Source: Capra hircus (Eukaryota; Chordata; Mammalia; Artiodactyla; Bovidae). Taken from it: DNA of 64,000 nt. The notes beneath the pieces were generated by a model. That model searched no databases and was not told the origin of the DNA. It saw nothing but the letters and a program-made list of their open reading frames with translations. The stretch spans positions 100,266,315 through 100,330,314 of the forward strand of contig NC_030810.1 in the NCBI RefSeq assembly GCF_001704415.2, in the 5' to 3' direction. Positions 11,915 to 22,230 of this stretch are shown piece after piece (position 1 is the first letter of the stretch; every line of letters begins with the position of its first letter). The translations under genes were made by a program, and so were the position numbers.

Positions 11915-12130
11915 CCACCCCCAAAATTGTCTCTACCCCTACTAGCTATGTGACTTCAGACAAACTAATCATTTGATCTGTGCCTTAGTTTCCTCATCTA
12001 AAAACAAGAATATTAATTCATACCTCATAGGATTCTTACAAAGATTAAATGAGATAATATATATGAGCATTAAGAGAGATTACATATTTAGAATAAGTGA
12101 CCTATAATTATTGTTAGCTATTATAAATGA
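11915..12130 (+). repeat. MIR
   Basis: actagctatgtgacttcaga, tgccttagtttcctcatcta, attcatacctcataggattc: MIR core and tail in order. Confidence 0.82.
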
Positions 12131-12214
12131 ATTCATGATGTTACGGTTTAATTAGTGTTATCCTTTCAAAGGTATTTTCATGTTAACAGTGCATAAAGAT
12201 ATAAATCTCCAATG

Positions 12215-12339
12215 CCAGGTTTTACAACATTCACTTATTCAATACTTACTCAGCATACTAGACACCCCTGAGAGCAGTAGGGCACCCTGGTGAACAAGGG
12301 AGATAAAGGTCCTGCTGTCATGAAAATTAAATTGTGGTT
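12215..12339 (+). repeat. L2-like fragment
   Basis: Short stretch gaacaagggagataaaggtc ctgctgtcatgaa resembles the L2 3' region. Broken off by the SINE that follows. Confidence 0.45.
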
Positions 12340-12351
12340 AAGTTGTTGAAA

Positions 12352-12545
12352 TCAGGGATTTCCCTGACCATCCAGTGGTTAAGACTTCACCTTCCAAAGC
12401 AAGGGGTGTAGGTTTGATCCCTGGTTGAGGAGCTAAGATCCCACATGCCTCATGGCCAAAATATCAGAACACAAATCAGAAGCAATATTGTCACAAATTC
12501 AATAAAGACTTTAGAAATGGTCCACAACAAAAATCTTTTTTTGAA
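12352..12545 (+). mobile_element. CHR-type tRNA-derived SINE
   Basis: Head gggatttccctgaccatcca, body taggtttgatccctggttga. Flanked by near-matching aagttgttg / aagttgtta at 12340 and 12546, taken as the target-site duplication. Confidence 0.82.
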
Positions 12546-12805
12546 AAGTTGTTAAAGTAATAAATTTAGTTTGTCTACTCAACTACAGAAAAATGTGAAG
12601 AGGCAAATACAAAACAAATGATGAAAACAGATGCAAACTGAGATGACTTATCTGGAAACTGAGAGATGGTTTCTAACATACATAATAGCCAACAAAACAG
12701 GAAACGTGCAGCCTGGTATACGCTAAGAACTTAATACGTGTTTAACAAATGTGCCCATTCCTTTCTCTAGGTTTGTTTCCTTACGCATAAAATGATAGGG
12801 GTTAT

Positions 12806-12921
12806 TTTTTTTGGCCTCACCACACAACCAGTGAGATCACAGTTCCCTGATCAGGGATCCAACTCGTGCCCCCTGCATTGGAAGCTTGGAGTCTTAACCA
12901 CTGGACCGCCAGGGAAGTTTC
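12806..12921 (-). mobile_element. tRNA-derived SINE, short
   Basis: Reverse copy ending cactggaccgccagggaagt. Target-site duplication atgatagRggttat at 12792-12805 and 12922-12935 with one mismatch. Confidence 0.88.
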
Positions 12922-13261
12922 ATGATAGAGGTTATCTTGAATCCAAATTCAACATCTGTTAATGTCTACTTATTCAAATCATCATGGCATGTTAAGCAGC
13001 ATTCTGAAGAACAAGTAGCTCTACAAGCAGGGCCTATAATTGTCTGTGAATGATGGGCCCAAAAAACTCCACTGAGTTCAGGCCTTGCATTTCACAAGAG
13101 CTTTAAATATATCCCTTCAGTTAAAGGGAATCAGCTATACAACCATAGCGACATTGGATAGCACTGACAGAAATGTTACCCTTTCACTTCTATAACAGGG
13201 CTATACCACCAGGGGAATTAACATTTAAAATAACCATTGTAAACAGCCTGAAGGGAAAAAA

Positions 13262-13455
13262 GTGAGTGAGTGAAAGTCACTCAGTCTTGTCTGGCTCTTT
13301 GCGACCCCATGGACTATACAGTCCATGGAATTCTTCAGTCCAGAATACTGGAGTGGGTAGCCATTCCCTTCTCCAGAAGATCTTCCCAACCCAGGGATTG
13401 AACCCAGGTCTCCCACACTGCAGGCTGATTCCTTACCAGCTGAGCCACCATGGTT
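13262..13455 (-). mobile_element. Bov-tA SINE
   Basis: Reverse Bov-tA from ctcagtcttgtctggctctt to taccagctgagccaccatgg. Confidence 0.9.
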
Positions 13456-13892
13456 TCAAAGACAGTTTCCCCAATCAAGAATTCAAATTTTACCAGTTTT
13501 GAAATTAAATATGCCCCAAATGTCACAGCCTAAGTAAAATCAAGGGAAAGGGGGTTTAGTTTCCTTGAGTGTTGCAATTTAGTTTTTTGAAAATCAACCA
13601 TCACTTGGCACTGTGGAAATCCCCATTGTTAATATCTTAGAAGAAAGTCATCCACAGCAGAGAACCACAAAAGACTCACAAAGCATCCATAAAACAACAT
13701 ATTATTCTCATCTGTTAGTGATGAGTAGAGAAGTAGGACTGGAATGCAAATAACTAAAGTGACAGACTACTATCTCAAAAACAAGAAAACTAGAGTTCCA
13801 AGAATGCAGCAGTATCTACTTCTTAATTTCTAACAAAACAGAAAAGATTCAGTTTGGTGTCACAATTCGAATAGCATAAAGAGTATGTGGAG
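13456..13892. other. Unassigned intronic DNA
   Basis: Nothing recognised. No extended ORF or repeat text. Confidence 0.4.
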
Positions 13893-14175
13893 AGGCTTCC
13901 CTAGTGGTCCAGTGGTTAAGAGTCTGCCTAGCAATGCAGGGGTGACTGGTTCAATCCCTGGTCTGGGAAGATCTCACAGAGCAACTAAGCTCATGTGCCA
14001 CAGCTACTGAGCTCAAGTGCCTAAAGCCCATGCTCTACAACAGAAGAGGCCACTGCAGTGAGAAGCCAGTCCAGCACAACAAAGATTAGCCTCTGCTTGC
14101 TGCAACTAGAGAAAGCTCACATGCACTAACAAACACCTGGCACGACCAAAAATAACTAGCTAAGTAAAACGTATT
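13893..14175 (+). mobile_element. CHR-type tRNA-derived SINE, long form
   Basis: Head gaggcttccctagtggtcca, then gccacagctactgagctcaa, gccactgcagtgagaagcca and a degenerate tail. The last young repeat before the ARNT promoter. Confidence 0.88.
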
Positions 14176-16740
14176 TAACAAAAAGTAAAAATATTTTTAA
14201 AAATTAAAAATAAAAAGTACATGGGCTAAGGTTCTTTTTCAAAAATGTTAACTGTTTTTCAATTGCTGAATCAGTAAAATATATTTAAATACTTCTGAAA
14301 AAGTTTTTTGCAATAGAATATAATTTTTTAAGTATCTTGGCATCTTAATTTTATACTGCATAAACTCCTATTTTCCGGTATCTGAAAAAAGTAAGGTAAT
14401 AGATAAAAATTAAGCTAATTTACTTTAAAACTATAATCTAAGGAGGTTAAAAACTATGTGAAAAGAAAAAGTCTTCCTAAATGTCAGCCTTAAAAACCCA
14501 AACATGTATTCCTTCCTTTGCCTTCTACCCATTCTGCACTCACAATAAATGGTACCTTATAGCACAAAAAGAGGTCTCTGTTAAAGAGAATACCAGAATC
14601 AAGGGAGGAAAAACCTGCACTACTAAAAACTCATTCACATCTATGGTTTGAATGCTGAAGTATAAATCAAATAACTAATCTGTTCCCAACCAGTGCCTTA
14701 GCCAATGCATTACAAATCACATGATTTAAAACATGTTTCTCAAAACTGTTAGTATTCCACAGACAAGAAAGATATAGCCTAAGACTTCATGAACCACCTA
14801 CCCACTTACGTCTGCTTCCCAATGGTAAACAGAAATATTAAAAAAATAATGAGTAAGAAAAATTATCAATTACAGAGAAAAAAGGCACCACCACATTAGA
14901 ACTATTACTTCAACATAACCCAGAGAGTACAGTATAAACCATATCTTACTCTTCTTTTGATCCAGCACCATTTTAAGACATACATAGTAAAAAAATGCAA
15001 AGGAACCAGGTCTCCTGAAAGTCTCTGTAAGGCCACCAACATTCTCTAAGTCAAACTCTATAAACACAACTAAAAAGATCAAGTATTGTAACTCATGCTA
15101 AGGATTACCTTAAAGGAAGCTTAGAAGAGTTAAATACTTATTACCAAAAATCTCTGCAGACATATGTAAAAAAAAGAACAAACAAGAACCATAGGGAAAC
15201 TTAACTAGCAAAAAGACAAAGTAGAAAAACTCAAAGAAACATGTATGATGTCTCTAGTCCCTAAAATGACCCCAAGAAAAAAAGGTTTGACCAGCACAAG
15301 GAATTCAGACCTGAAAGCCATTTACTATCTTCTCACTGAGCACAGAACATTTCCACCCTGTGTCCCTACATTTATGGCCCTCATATGCAACAGGCTACCA
15401 AAAGTCCATAATTGATCTCTTCCTCTTGATACAAAGAGGCAAAAGGAGAACTGAAGGAAGAAAATGCACTTTCTGATTTAAACATCATGGCTGAACTTGG
15501 GATCAATAACTTGGAAGCTATGGGACAAGTCTCCAACATCAAAAAGAAATATAAAAATTGCAGAAGCAGGCTGCCAAAGGACAATAAACAAAATAACTGT
15601 TCCATCATAAGCAAGCATTCTGTACAAATAAATACTATTTTCCGCTTACAGATTTAAGCTGATATTGATCAGCTAATGAAAATGTGGTTAAGAGATTGTC
15701 CCTCTGGTTACTGTTCTTTAAAAAACAAAACAAAATAAAGCAACCCCACCCACACTGCTGGAAAAAAAGCTTCTGACATATGCACTAAACTTTACTTCGC
15801 CACCTCTTAATAAGAGAAATGCTTTGCAACTTGACTATGGTTATATAAGTATTTTGCAATGTGTTAGTTTAAAATCTTGTTTATTTACTCCCTAGCTAAC
15901 AGATAAGTCATTTTACTTCAAGGTCAGGTTTGCCATAATAATAGCATCTTTCCAATTTTATTCCATCACACAGCACTTCCTGCAATGGAATTTTAGCCAT
16001 TAACTTTATCTCCTTTTCCTTTAAAAGGAAAAAACTAAAAAGATTTAAAAATATGATATTGACATGTGGCAAATTAACTTCTTTAAATAGTTCTGTTCCC
16101 AGAAACATGGTAGGAAAGACAGTAAATTTCACAGTGATTCAATTGTAATAGCAAAACCGGGGTATTGCAAAATACTGCTGCCTTTCAGAGACACGAAAAA
16201 AATCCATTTAAATTTTAACAAGGGAACAGCAGTGAAGCCCTCCCACTACTATATTTTCAAGTTATTCATCCCCACCTCTTACTTCTTTTCTGAAGCTATC
16301 AAAGATAAGGATTTCTAAGAAATGGCCAAGGTCAGCAAAGTAAACTAGAATCCCTAAAATGAAATACTTCCTAGGGAGAAATAACTGTAATGTACTGGGA
16401 AGAGGACTGGGACTAGGGATTTCAAAATCTGATCTGTCCAGACCTGTTGCACTACACCCTATTCTATCTGAGACATGACTGGTTAAATTTTTTTTTAATG
16501 TTCAAGTCCTCACTATATAAGAGACCTTCATTGAGACATAGCATGAACTGAACTTAAAGAATGGGGACTACCTCGACCCACCTAACAAGATTTCAACCTG
16601 GGGTCCCGGATGCTTGCTGTTGGCAAGATTTATCCTGAAACTCAAACACTACACAAACCTCAGCCTTCAGCAGCTTATGACACTAGAGGCACCTCTTAAT
16701 AATAATCGCAAGTTTCAAAGGTTAGCCCCCTCGAGGGGGA
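14176..16740. other. Repeat-poor part of ARNT intron 1
   Basis: About 2.6 kb in which I recognise no ruminant SINE, BovB or L1 and no coding exon. Short reverse ORFs (14870-15082, 15381-15614, 15908-16132) lack domains. It may hold intronic regulatory sequence because it adjoins the promoter, but nothing specific is visible. Confidence 0.5.
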
Positions 16741-16747
16741 GTACAGG

Positions 16748-16773
16748 TTTGTTTGCTTGTTTGTTTGTTTGTA
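16748..16773. repeat. (TTTG)n microsatellite
   Basis: Tandem ttgtttgtttgtttg. Confidence 0.8.
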
Positions 16774-17267
16774 AGAAACTGAGTATAAATTCAAAGATTT
16801 TGAAACTTTAAAATCTAAACGTTTGGAAGTAACATCTCAGCTAAACGGCAAGGTGGTCCAGCGTTTATAAGCCCAAACTACTTTTAAAGTAAAACGAGCC
16901 ACTCTGCCCACAGTTATTCGGCATCAAGCAGGTCCACAGTGGGCAGAGTGTTGAAAGAGCACAGCGCACACCAGAACGCCGCCACAAGAGTGCAGGCGGG
17001 CCAGCCCCGCGCGGACTGGCGCTCCACCAGAACGCCGGGCAAGGAATCCCCAACGAGCACCCACCTGCTCCCTCCCTCTACCTCGGGTCTCCCCCGTTCC
17101 CCCGGGTCCGGCCCCTCCCCCAGGTTACTCCCCTCCCCCACCGCCCCATAGCCGCCCCCGCGCGTCCCAGCGCCCTCAGCCCCAACTACGGCCCCTCAGC
17201 CCCGGGTCTCCCCAGCTGCCAACCCCTTCAGCCCCTCCTCCTTTACAGGCAACCCAGTCCTCCGTCT

Positions 17268-17275
17268 CCTCACCG
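17268..17275 (-). other. ARNT: ARNT exon 1 splice donor
   Basis: Minus-strand GG|GTGAGG: the intron starts at 17273. It breaks a codon after its first base (phase 1). Confidence 0.85.
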
Positions 17276-17298
17276 GGGTTAGCAGTAGTCGCCGCCAT
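17274..17298 (-). CDS. ARNT: ARNT exon 1, coding part (MAATTANP + first base of next codon)
   Basis: ARNT (aryl hydrocarbon receptor nuclear translocator, HIF-1beta) is the nuclear bHLH-PAS partner of AHR, HIF-1alpha/2alpha and SIM proteins. Seen: on the minus strand an ATG at 17298 in strong Kozak context (G at -3, G at +4) is followed by eight codons reading MAATTANP plus a G, then GTGAGG, a good splice donor. From memory, human ARNT begins MAATTANPE with the first intron in the codon for residue 9, so peptide and intron phase both agree. The rest of the protein (bHLH, PAS-A, PAS-B) is off the left edge. The frame is open upstream with no in-frame stop, so the start rests on homology and Kozak context. 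CpG-island setting and gene neighbourhood support it. Confidence 0.88.
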
Positions 17299-17440
17299 GG
17301 CCGTAGATGCCACTGCCGCCGCACCACCCCCCCCAGTGGGAGGAGCCGCCGCCACGGAACCGGGGGGGAGGGGGAGGGAAGAGCCACTCCCCAGACGCGG
17401 CGCCGTACTGCCGCCACCGCTACCGCGGAGTCCAAGATGG
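17299..17440 (-). promoter_or_regulatory. ARNT: ARNT 5' untranslated region (approximate)
   Basis: GC-rich leader directly upstream of the ATG. It contains a run of eight G on the RNA strand (complement of 17327-17334), about 30 nt before the start codon, and a C-rich tract opposite the plus-strand run G7-A-G5-A-G3 at 17362-17378. Outer boundary estimated. Confidence 0.6.
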
Positions 17441-17444
17441 CGGC
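17433..17444 (+). promoter_or_regulatory. TISU / YY1 element on the plus strand
   Basis: CAAGATGGCGGC matches the TISU consensus SAASATGGCGGC at every position and contains a YY1 core. TISU elements sit just downstream of a transcription start and act as both YY1 site and start codon. It points away from ARNT, so it either serves the ARNT promoter as a YY1 site or marks a divergent transcript. Confidence 0.65.
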
Positions 17445-17538
17445 TGCAGCAACCCCCACCGTCCCCAGCCCCTACCGCGGCGAGACCCCACCTCTGGGGC
17501 GGGGTCAGTCTCAAAGCCAGCCTCCTCGGGAAAACTGA
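17437..17538 (+). CDS. Possible 33-codon ORF starting at the TISU ATG (hypothetical)
   Basis: From the TISU ATG an open frame runs 33 codons (MAAAATPTVPSPYRG...) to TGA at 17536-17538. Composition is Ala/Pro/Gly-rich as expected from any CpG-island frame. I do not recognise it. Its only support is the perfect TISU start; it may be chance. Confidence 0.2.
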   Translation: MAAAATPTVPSPYRGETPPLGRGQSQSQPPREN

Positions 17539-17543
17539 CCAAT
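17539..17543 (+). promoter_or_regulatory. ARNT: CCAAT box
   Basis: GACCAATGA fits an NF-Y site; about 240 bp upstream of the ARNT ATG. Confidence 0.55.
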
Positions 17544-17675
17544 GAAATCCAAAATCTATCAGAGGGCGGGCTGGCCACTGAGCCTCCAGCCCGTCCTGTG
17601 GAGGAGGGTGGGCGAGAAAGAAGTCCAGCTGTCTTCCTAATCCCGCCTCTTCTGAGTTAGAGGTCAATGATCGTG

Positions 17676-17683
17676 TGACGTCA
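17676..17683. promoter_or_regulatory. ARNT: Perfect palindromic CRE (TGACGTCA)
   Basis: Full CREB/ATF octamer at the distal edge of the CpG island, about 380 bp upstream of the ATG. Inferred ARNT promoter element. Confidence 0.65.
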
Positions 17684-17879
17684 ATGAAAAACAATTTTAC
17701 TAAAAAGCTTCCCTGGGTGGCGGATTCGCCTGGTTGGCCGTTCTGCATAAGATTTATTTTGTAAATATTTTTTAGGTGCGCTAACGCGTAAACTTCACTT
17801 AGTGATTTGTACTCTTTTCTAGTTTTTTCCTCTTTTAAGGAACTTTGTCCCCGGCAATAAAAGTTCAGTAAGTTTTGAA

Positions 17880-18048
17880 TCTCTGCAGAAGGCCTAGGTT
17901 CAATTCCTGGCTGGGGAAGATCCCCTGGAGAAGGAAATGGCAACCCACTCCAGTATCCTTGTCTGGGAAATCCCACGGAGAGAGGAGATGTGGGCTACTG
18001 TCAATGGGGTCGCAAGGAGTCGGACACGACTTAGCGACTAAACCACCA
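17880..18048 (+). mobile_element. Bov-tA SINE, 5' part degraded
   Basis: Recognisable from ggttcaattcctggctgggg to gagtcggacacgacttagcg. A weak head-like text may lie at 17707-17740. The first young repeat on the upstream side of the ARNT promoter, about 200 bp beyond the CRE. Confidence 0.85.
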
Positions 18049-18097
18049 CCATAGAACTGGTAGTGTGAGACGATCTGGGCGATTATGGTCTGCTTCG

Positions 18098-18210
18098 GTT
18101 CAGTTCAGTTCAGTCGCTCAGTCGTGTCTGACTCTTTGCGACCCCATGAACTGCAGCGCGCCAGGCCTCCCTGTCCATCACCAACTCCCGGAGTTCACCC
18201 AAACTCCTGG
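18098..18210 (-). mobile_element. BovB LINE 3' end fragment
   Basis: ggttcagttcagttcagtcg through caccaactcccggagttcac, then lost. About 110 bp only. Confidence 0.88.
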
Positions 18211-18339
18211 TCTGGTACCGGCAGCCAAAGCAGGAGGCAGTGTGAAGCAGATTAGGTATAACTTCCTTTGATCAAACGGGACAGTGAGAGGTTTTTAGTA
18301 GAGAACTGATGACTGTGCAGATTTATTTTCTAATGACAG

Positions 18340-18425
18340 GAAGCATTGAGCACTTTGAGCTAGACACGGTCCAAACTGCTTTATAAGTATCTACTCATTT
18401 AATTTCACATAGCTTTCACAAATTG
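18340..18425 (+). repeat. MIR-like fragment
   Basis: gagcactttgagctagacac ... ctgctttataagtatctact fits a decayed MIR. Confidence 0.5.
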
Positions 18426-19680
18426 TCTAATGTAAATTTAATTCTAGTTTTAACAGAAATCCCATTATGCTATTGAGCATCTTTGAATTCTTATAGGTTG
18501 TGTATATACTGCAAAGATTACATAGATCCATTTCTCTCATTTAGTTATCAATATAGTTTATCTCGACCAAGATAGCTTGATGTAATTTCTATATTATTGT
18601 TTACATTTGTTAAAATTAAAATTTTCTTTATTACCACTTTCTTGTGTTTTATTTCCAATTCATCAAAAAACAGAAAATCATTCACTCAAAAGAAATACAC
18701 CGACACATAAGAAGTCATAGTAAAAAAAGGTAACAAGTACTTCAAAATTACATAGTAATGGTAACTAGCTATTAAACAAGATTGCAGTGCAGATATAGCA
18801 TATAAATTTTTATGTGGCTTTAAATGTGGTAAGGTTCATCCAAGCAGCAATAAATTAAAAAAAAATAGTGACTAGGAAGTACAATTACAAATATCTAAAT
18901 ATTGGATTTTATTGGGTTAGCACCCATTTGTCCCTTCCCCACTACTCCCTGACTATTAGGACATTTTGTGAGTGACTTGGAAAGCAAACAAAGCTTTCAA
19001 GTCAATTTTGACCCAAATACATAATCCCATTGCCAAGAAATGTAATTTTCTGGAATAAATGCAAAGGAATGTTTTCCAGAATGACACAGATGTTTCCACC
19101 AATAAAAAAGATCAAGTTACATCCCTCATTTTTAAAAAATGGTAAATGCCACTTTGTTTCAGACAAAGTTGTGCAACTAGCAACAAAGTTAATAAATGTT
19201 TTGCAGGGAGAAAGTATAAGGGACTGTTCCAAAATCCCTAAGCAAATATCATACAAAATCATAGTATATACAACATGAAAGGGCACTGTCTGCCCTGGAC
19301 TTGGAAACATATGTTTATCTTACAAGTGGACATAAACCAATATACACAATATGAATCATTTCACAGCACATATGCAGTACACAAGGGAAAATGCCCAGAA
19401 ACTTATTTAGTATGTCATTAAAAATTCAAGTTACAGAAAAAGTGAAATATAAAAAAATTTGTGAGGCATGAGAAAATCTGTAAAATGTAGGTTGTGATCA
19501 AAACTGATGGAGTTGTAGCTTTGGGTACACAAAGAATACTATCTGTACAATAAGCAAAATGTCAGTCCAATTTGTGTTTTATTGAGAGAACAGTTGGTAG
19601 TCAAATGACATTTCTTCTGATTTTGATTCAACATAAAACAAACAAGTGAAAACAATAAATTTATTACTATACATATAGGA
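18426..19680. other. Unassigned upstream DNA
   Basis: About 1.25 kb with no recognised repeat. Overlapping 82- and 102-codon ORFs on opposite strands at 19002-19310 have no domain and no coding signature I can defend. Confidence 0.4.
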
Positions 19681-22230
19681 ATCAGTTCAGTCGCTCCATC
19701 GTGTCTGTCTTCGACCCCATGAATCCCAGCACGCCAGGCCTCTCTGTCCATCACCAACTCCCAAAGTCTACCCAAACTCACGTCCATCGAGTCAGTGATG
19801 TCATCCAGCCACCTCATCCTCTGTCATCCCCTTCTCCTCCTGCCCCTAACCCCTAAGCATCAGGGTCTTTTCCAATGAGTTAACTCTTCGCATGAAGTGG
19901 CCAAGGTACTGGAGTTTCAGCTTTAGCATCAGTCCTTTCAATGAACACCCAGGACTGATCTCCTTCAGAATGGACTGGTTGGATCTCCTTGCAGTCCAAG
20001 GGACTCTTCTCCAACACCACAGTTCAAAAATATCAGTTCTTCGGCGCTCAGCCTTCATCACAGTCCAACTCTCACATCCATACATGACCACTGGAAAAAC
20101 CATAGCCTTGACTAGACAGACCTTTGTTGGCAAAGTAATGTCTATGCTTTTGAGTATGCTATCTAGGTTGGTCATAACTTTCCTTCCAAGGAGTAAGCGT
20201 CTTTTAATTTCATGGCTGCAATCACCATCCGCAGTGATTTTGGAGCCCCCAAAAATAGTCTGACACTGTTTCCACTGTTTCCCCATCTATTTCCCATGAA
20301 GTGATGGGACCAGATGCCATGATCTTTGTTTTCTGAATGTTGAGCTTTACAGCCAACTTTTTCACTCTCCACTTTCACTTTCATTAAGAGTTTCTTTAGT
20401 TCCTCTTCACTTTCTGCCATAAGGGAGGTGCCATCTGCATATCTGAGGTTATTGATATTTCTCCGGGCAATCTTGATTCCAGCTTGTGTTTCTTCCAGCC
20501 CAGCGTTTCTCATGATGTACTCTGCATATAAGTTAAATAAGCAGGGTGACAATATGCAGTCTTGACGTACTCCTTTCTGGATTTGGAACCAGTCTATTGT
20601 TCCATGTCCAGTTCTAACTGCTGCTTCCTGACCTGCATATAGGTTCCTCAAGAGGCAGGTCAGGTGGTCTGGTATTCCCATCTCTATTAGTATTTTCCAC
20701 AGTTTATTGTGATCCACACAGTCAAAGGCTTTGGCATAGTCACTGAAGCAGAAATAGATGTTTTTCTGGGACTCTCTTGCTTTTTCCATGATCCAGTGGA
20801 TGTTGACAATTTGATCTCTGGTTCCTCTGCCTTTTCTAAATCCAGCTTGAACATCTGGAAGTTCACGGTTCACATATTGCTGAAGCCTGGCTTAGAGAAT
20901 TTTGAGGATTACTTTACTAGAGTGTGAGATGAGTGCAATTGTGCAGTAGTTTGAGCAATCTTTGGCATTGCCTTTCTTTGGAATTGGAATGAAAACTGAC
21001 CTTTTCCAGTCCTGTGGCCACTGCTGAGTTTTCCAAATTTGCTGACATCCTGAGTGCAGCACTTTCACAGCATCATCTTTCAGGATCTGAAATAGCTCAA
21101 CTGGAATTTCATCACCTCTACTAGCTTTGTTCATAGTGATGCTTTCTAAGGACCACTTGACTCCACATTCCAGGATGCCTGGCTCTAGGGAAGTGATCAC
21201 ACCATCATGATTATCTGGGTCATGAAGATCTTTTTTGGACAGTTCTTCTGTGTATTCTTGCCACCTCTTCTTAATATCTTCTGCTTCTGTTAGGTCCATA
21301 CCATTTCTGTCCTTTATTGAGCCTATCTTTGCATGAAATGTTCCCTTGGTATCTAATTTTCTTGAAAAGATCTCTAGTCTTTCCCATTCTGTTCTTTTCC
21401 TCTATTTCTTTGTATTGATCACTGAGGAAGGCTTTCTTACCTCTCCTTGCTATTCTTTGGAACTCTGCATTCAGATGCTTATATCTTTCCTTTTCTCCTT
21501 TGCTTTTCGCTTCACTTCTTTTCACAGCTATTTGTAAGGCCTCTTCAGACAGCATTTTGCTTTTTTGCATTTCTTTTTCTTGGGGATGGTCTTGATCCCT
21601 GTCTCCTGTACAATCTCACGAACCTCAGTCCATAGTTCATCAGGCACTCTATCTATCAGATCTAGTCCCTTAAATCTACTTCTCACTTCCACTGTATAAT
21701 CATAAGGGATTTGATTTAGGTCATACCTGAATAGTCTAGTGGTTTTCCCTTCTTTCTTCAATTTAAGTCTGAATTTGGCAACAAAAAGGTCATGATCTGA
21801 GCCACAGTCAGCTCCCGGTCTTGTTTTTGCTGACTGTATAGCGCTTCTCCATCTTTGGCTGCAAAGAATATAATCAATCTGATTTCAGTGTTGACCATCT
21901 GGTGATGTCCATGTGTAGAGTCTTCTCTTACGTTGTTGGAAAAGGGTGTTTGCTATGACCAGTGCGTTCTCTTGGCAAAACTGTATGAGCCTTTGCCCTG
22001 CTTCATTCCATAACCCAAGGCCAAATTTGCTTGTTACTCCAGGTGTTTCTTGACTTCCTACTTTTGCATTCCAGTCCCCTATAATGAAAAGAACATCTTT
22101 TTTGGGTGTTAGTTCTAAAAGGTCTTGTAGGTCTTCGTAGAACCATTCAACTTCAGCTTCTTCAGCGTTACTGGTTGGGGCATAGGCTTGGATTGCCGTG
22201 ATATTGATAGCAAGCCAGTAAGGATAATCT
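19681..22230 (-). mobile_element. BovB (RTE) LINE, 2.5 kb, endonuclease and reverse transcriptase remains
   Basis: The longest BovB copy in the window, reverse orientation with its 3' terminus (cagttcagtcgctccatcg) at 19681. From 5' to 3' it holds the end of the apurinic endonuclease (GDWNAKVG near 22060), the linker, the reverse transcriptase (RKGRGTRDQI, DYAKAFDCVDHNKLW) and the C-terminal region. The frame is broken into at least six pieces by stops and frameshifts. The RT active site reads YADG, not YADD, so one catalytic Asp is lost. It is 5'-truncated near 22230. Confidence 0.95.
20172..20873 (-). pseudogene. BovB reverse-transcriptase fragment
   Basis: 234-codon open piece carrying RT palm motifs; the metal-binding box is YADG (near 20430), which should be inactive. 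Neighbouring pieces at 20892-21299, 21271-21570 and 21528-21761 (upstream) and 19846-20286 (downstream) lie in other frames. Confidence 0.9.

Larger units (their letters stand above)
1..17273 (-). other. ARNT: ARNT intron 1 (3' part outside window)
   Basis: This is everything downstream (in ARNT sense) of the exon-1 splice donor at 17273. I see no further ARNT exon here; the next exon, which should start with sequence coding for EMTSDVPS, is not found, so intron 1 extends beyond position 1. The stretch is mostly repeats from 1 to 14175 and mostly unrecognised single-copy-looking DNA from 14175 to 16900. Confidence 0.8.
16930..17690 (-). promoter_or_regulatory. ARNT: CpG island promoter of ARNT
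   Basis: GC- and CpG-dense block in an otherwise AT-rich window. It surrounds the ARNT start codon and contains GC boxes (GGGGCGGGG at 17496-17504, GGGCGGG at 17564-17570), a CCAAT box, a perfect CRE and a YY1/TISU motif. I see no TATA box at a suitable place. This is the architecture of a broad housekeeping promoter, fitting the ubiquitous expression known for ARNT. The exact transcription start cannot be read from sequence; roughly 17380-17500 is my estimate. Confidence 0.88.

Noticed and set aside
17196..17459. 87-codon reverse ORF overlapping the ARNT start in another frame, as a possible uORF
   Set aside because: Its first codon is GTG, not ATG, and it runs past the splice donor.
17297..17545. 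82-codon plus-strand ORF starting in good Kozak context at 17297
   Set aside because: The CCATGG around the ARNT start is palindromic, so the reverse strand gets an ATG for free; composition is that of any CpG-island frame.
17176..17976. 266-codon reverse ORF across the ARNT promoter
   Set aside because: It begins inside a Bov-tA, crosses the promoter and reads into intron 1. Only the MAATTANP part (17298-17274) is real coding sequence.
19002..19310. 102- and 82-codon ORFs on opposite strands
   Set aside because: No domain, no splice signals, no codon pattern; opposite-strand overlap suggests chance.
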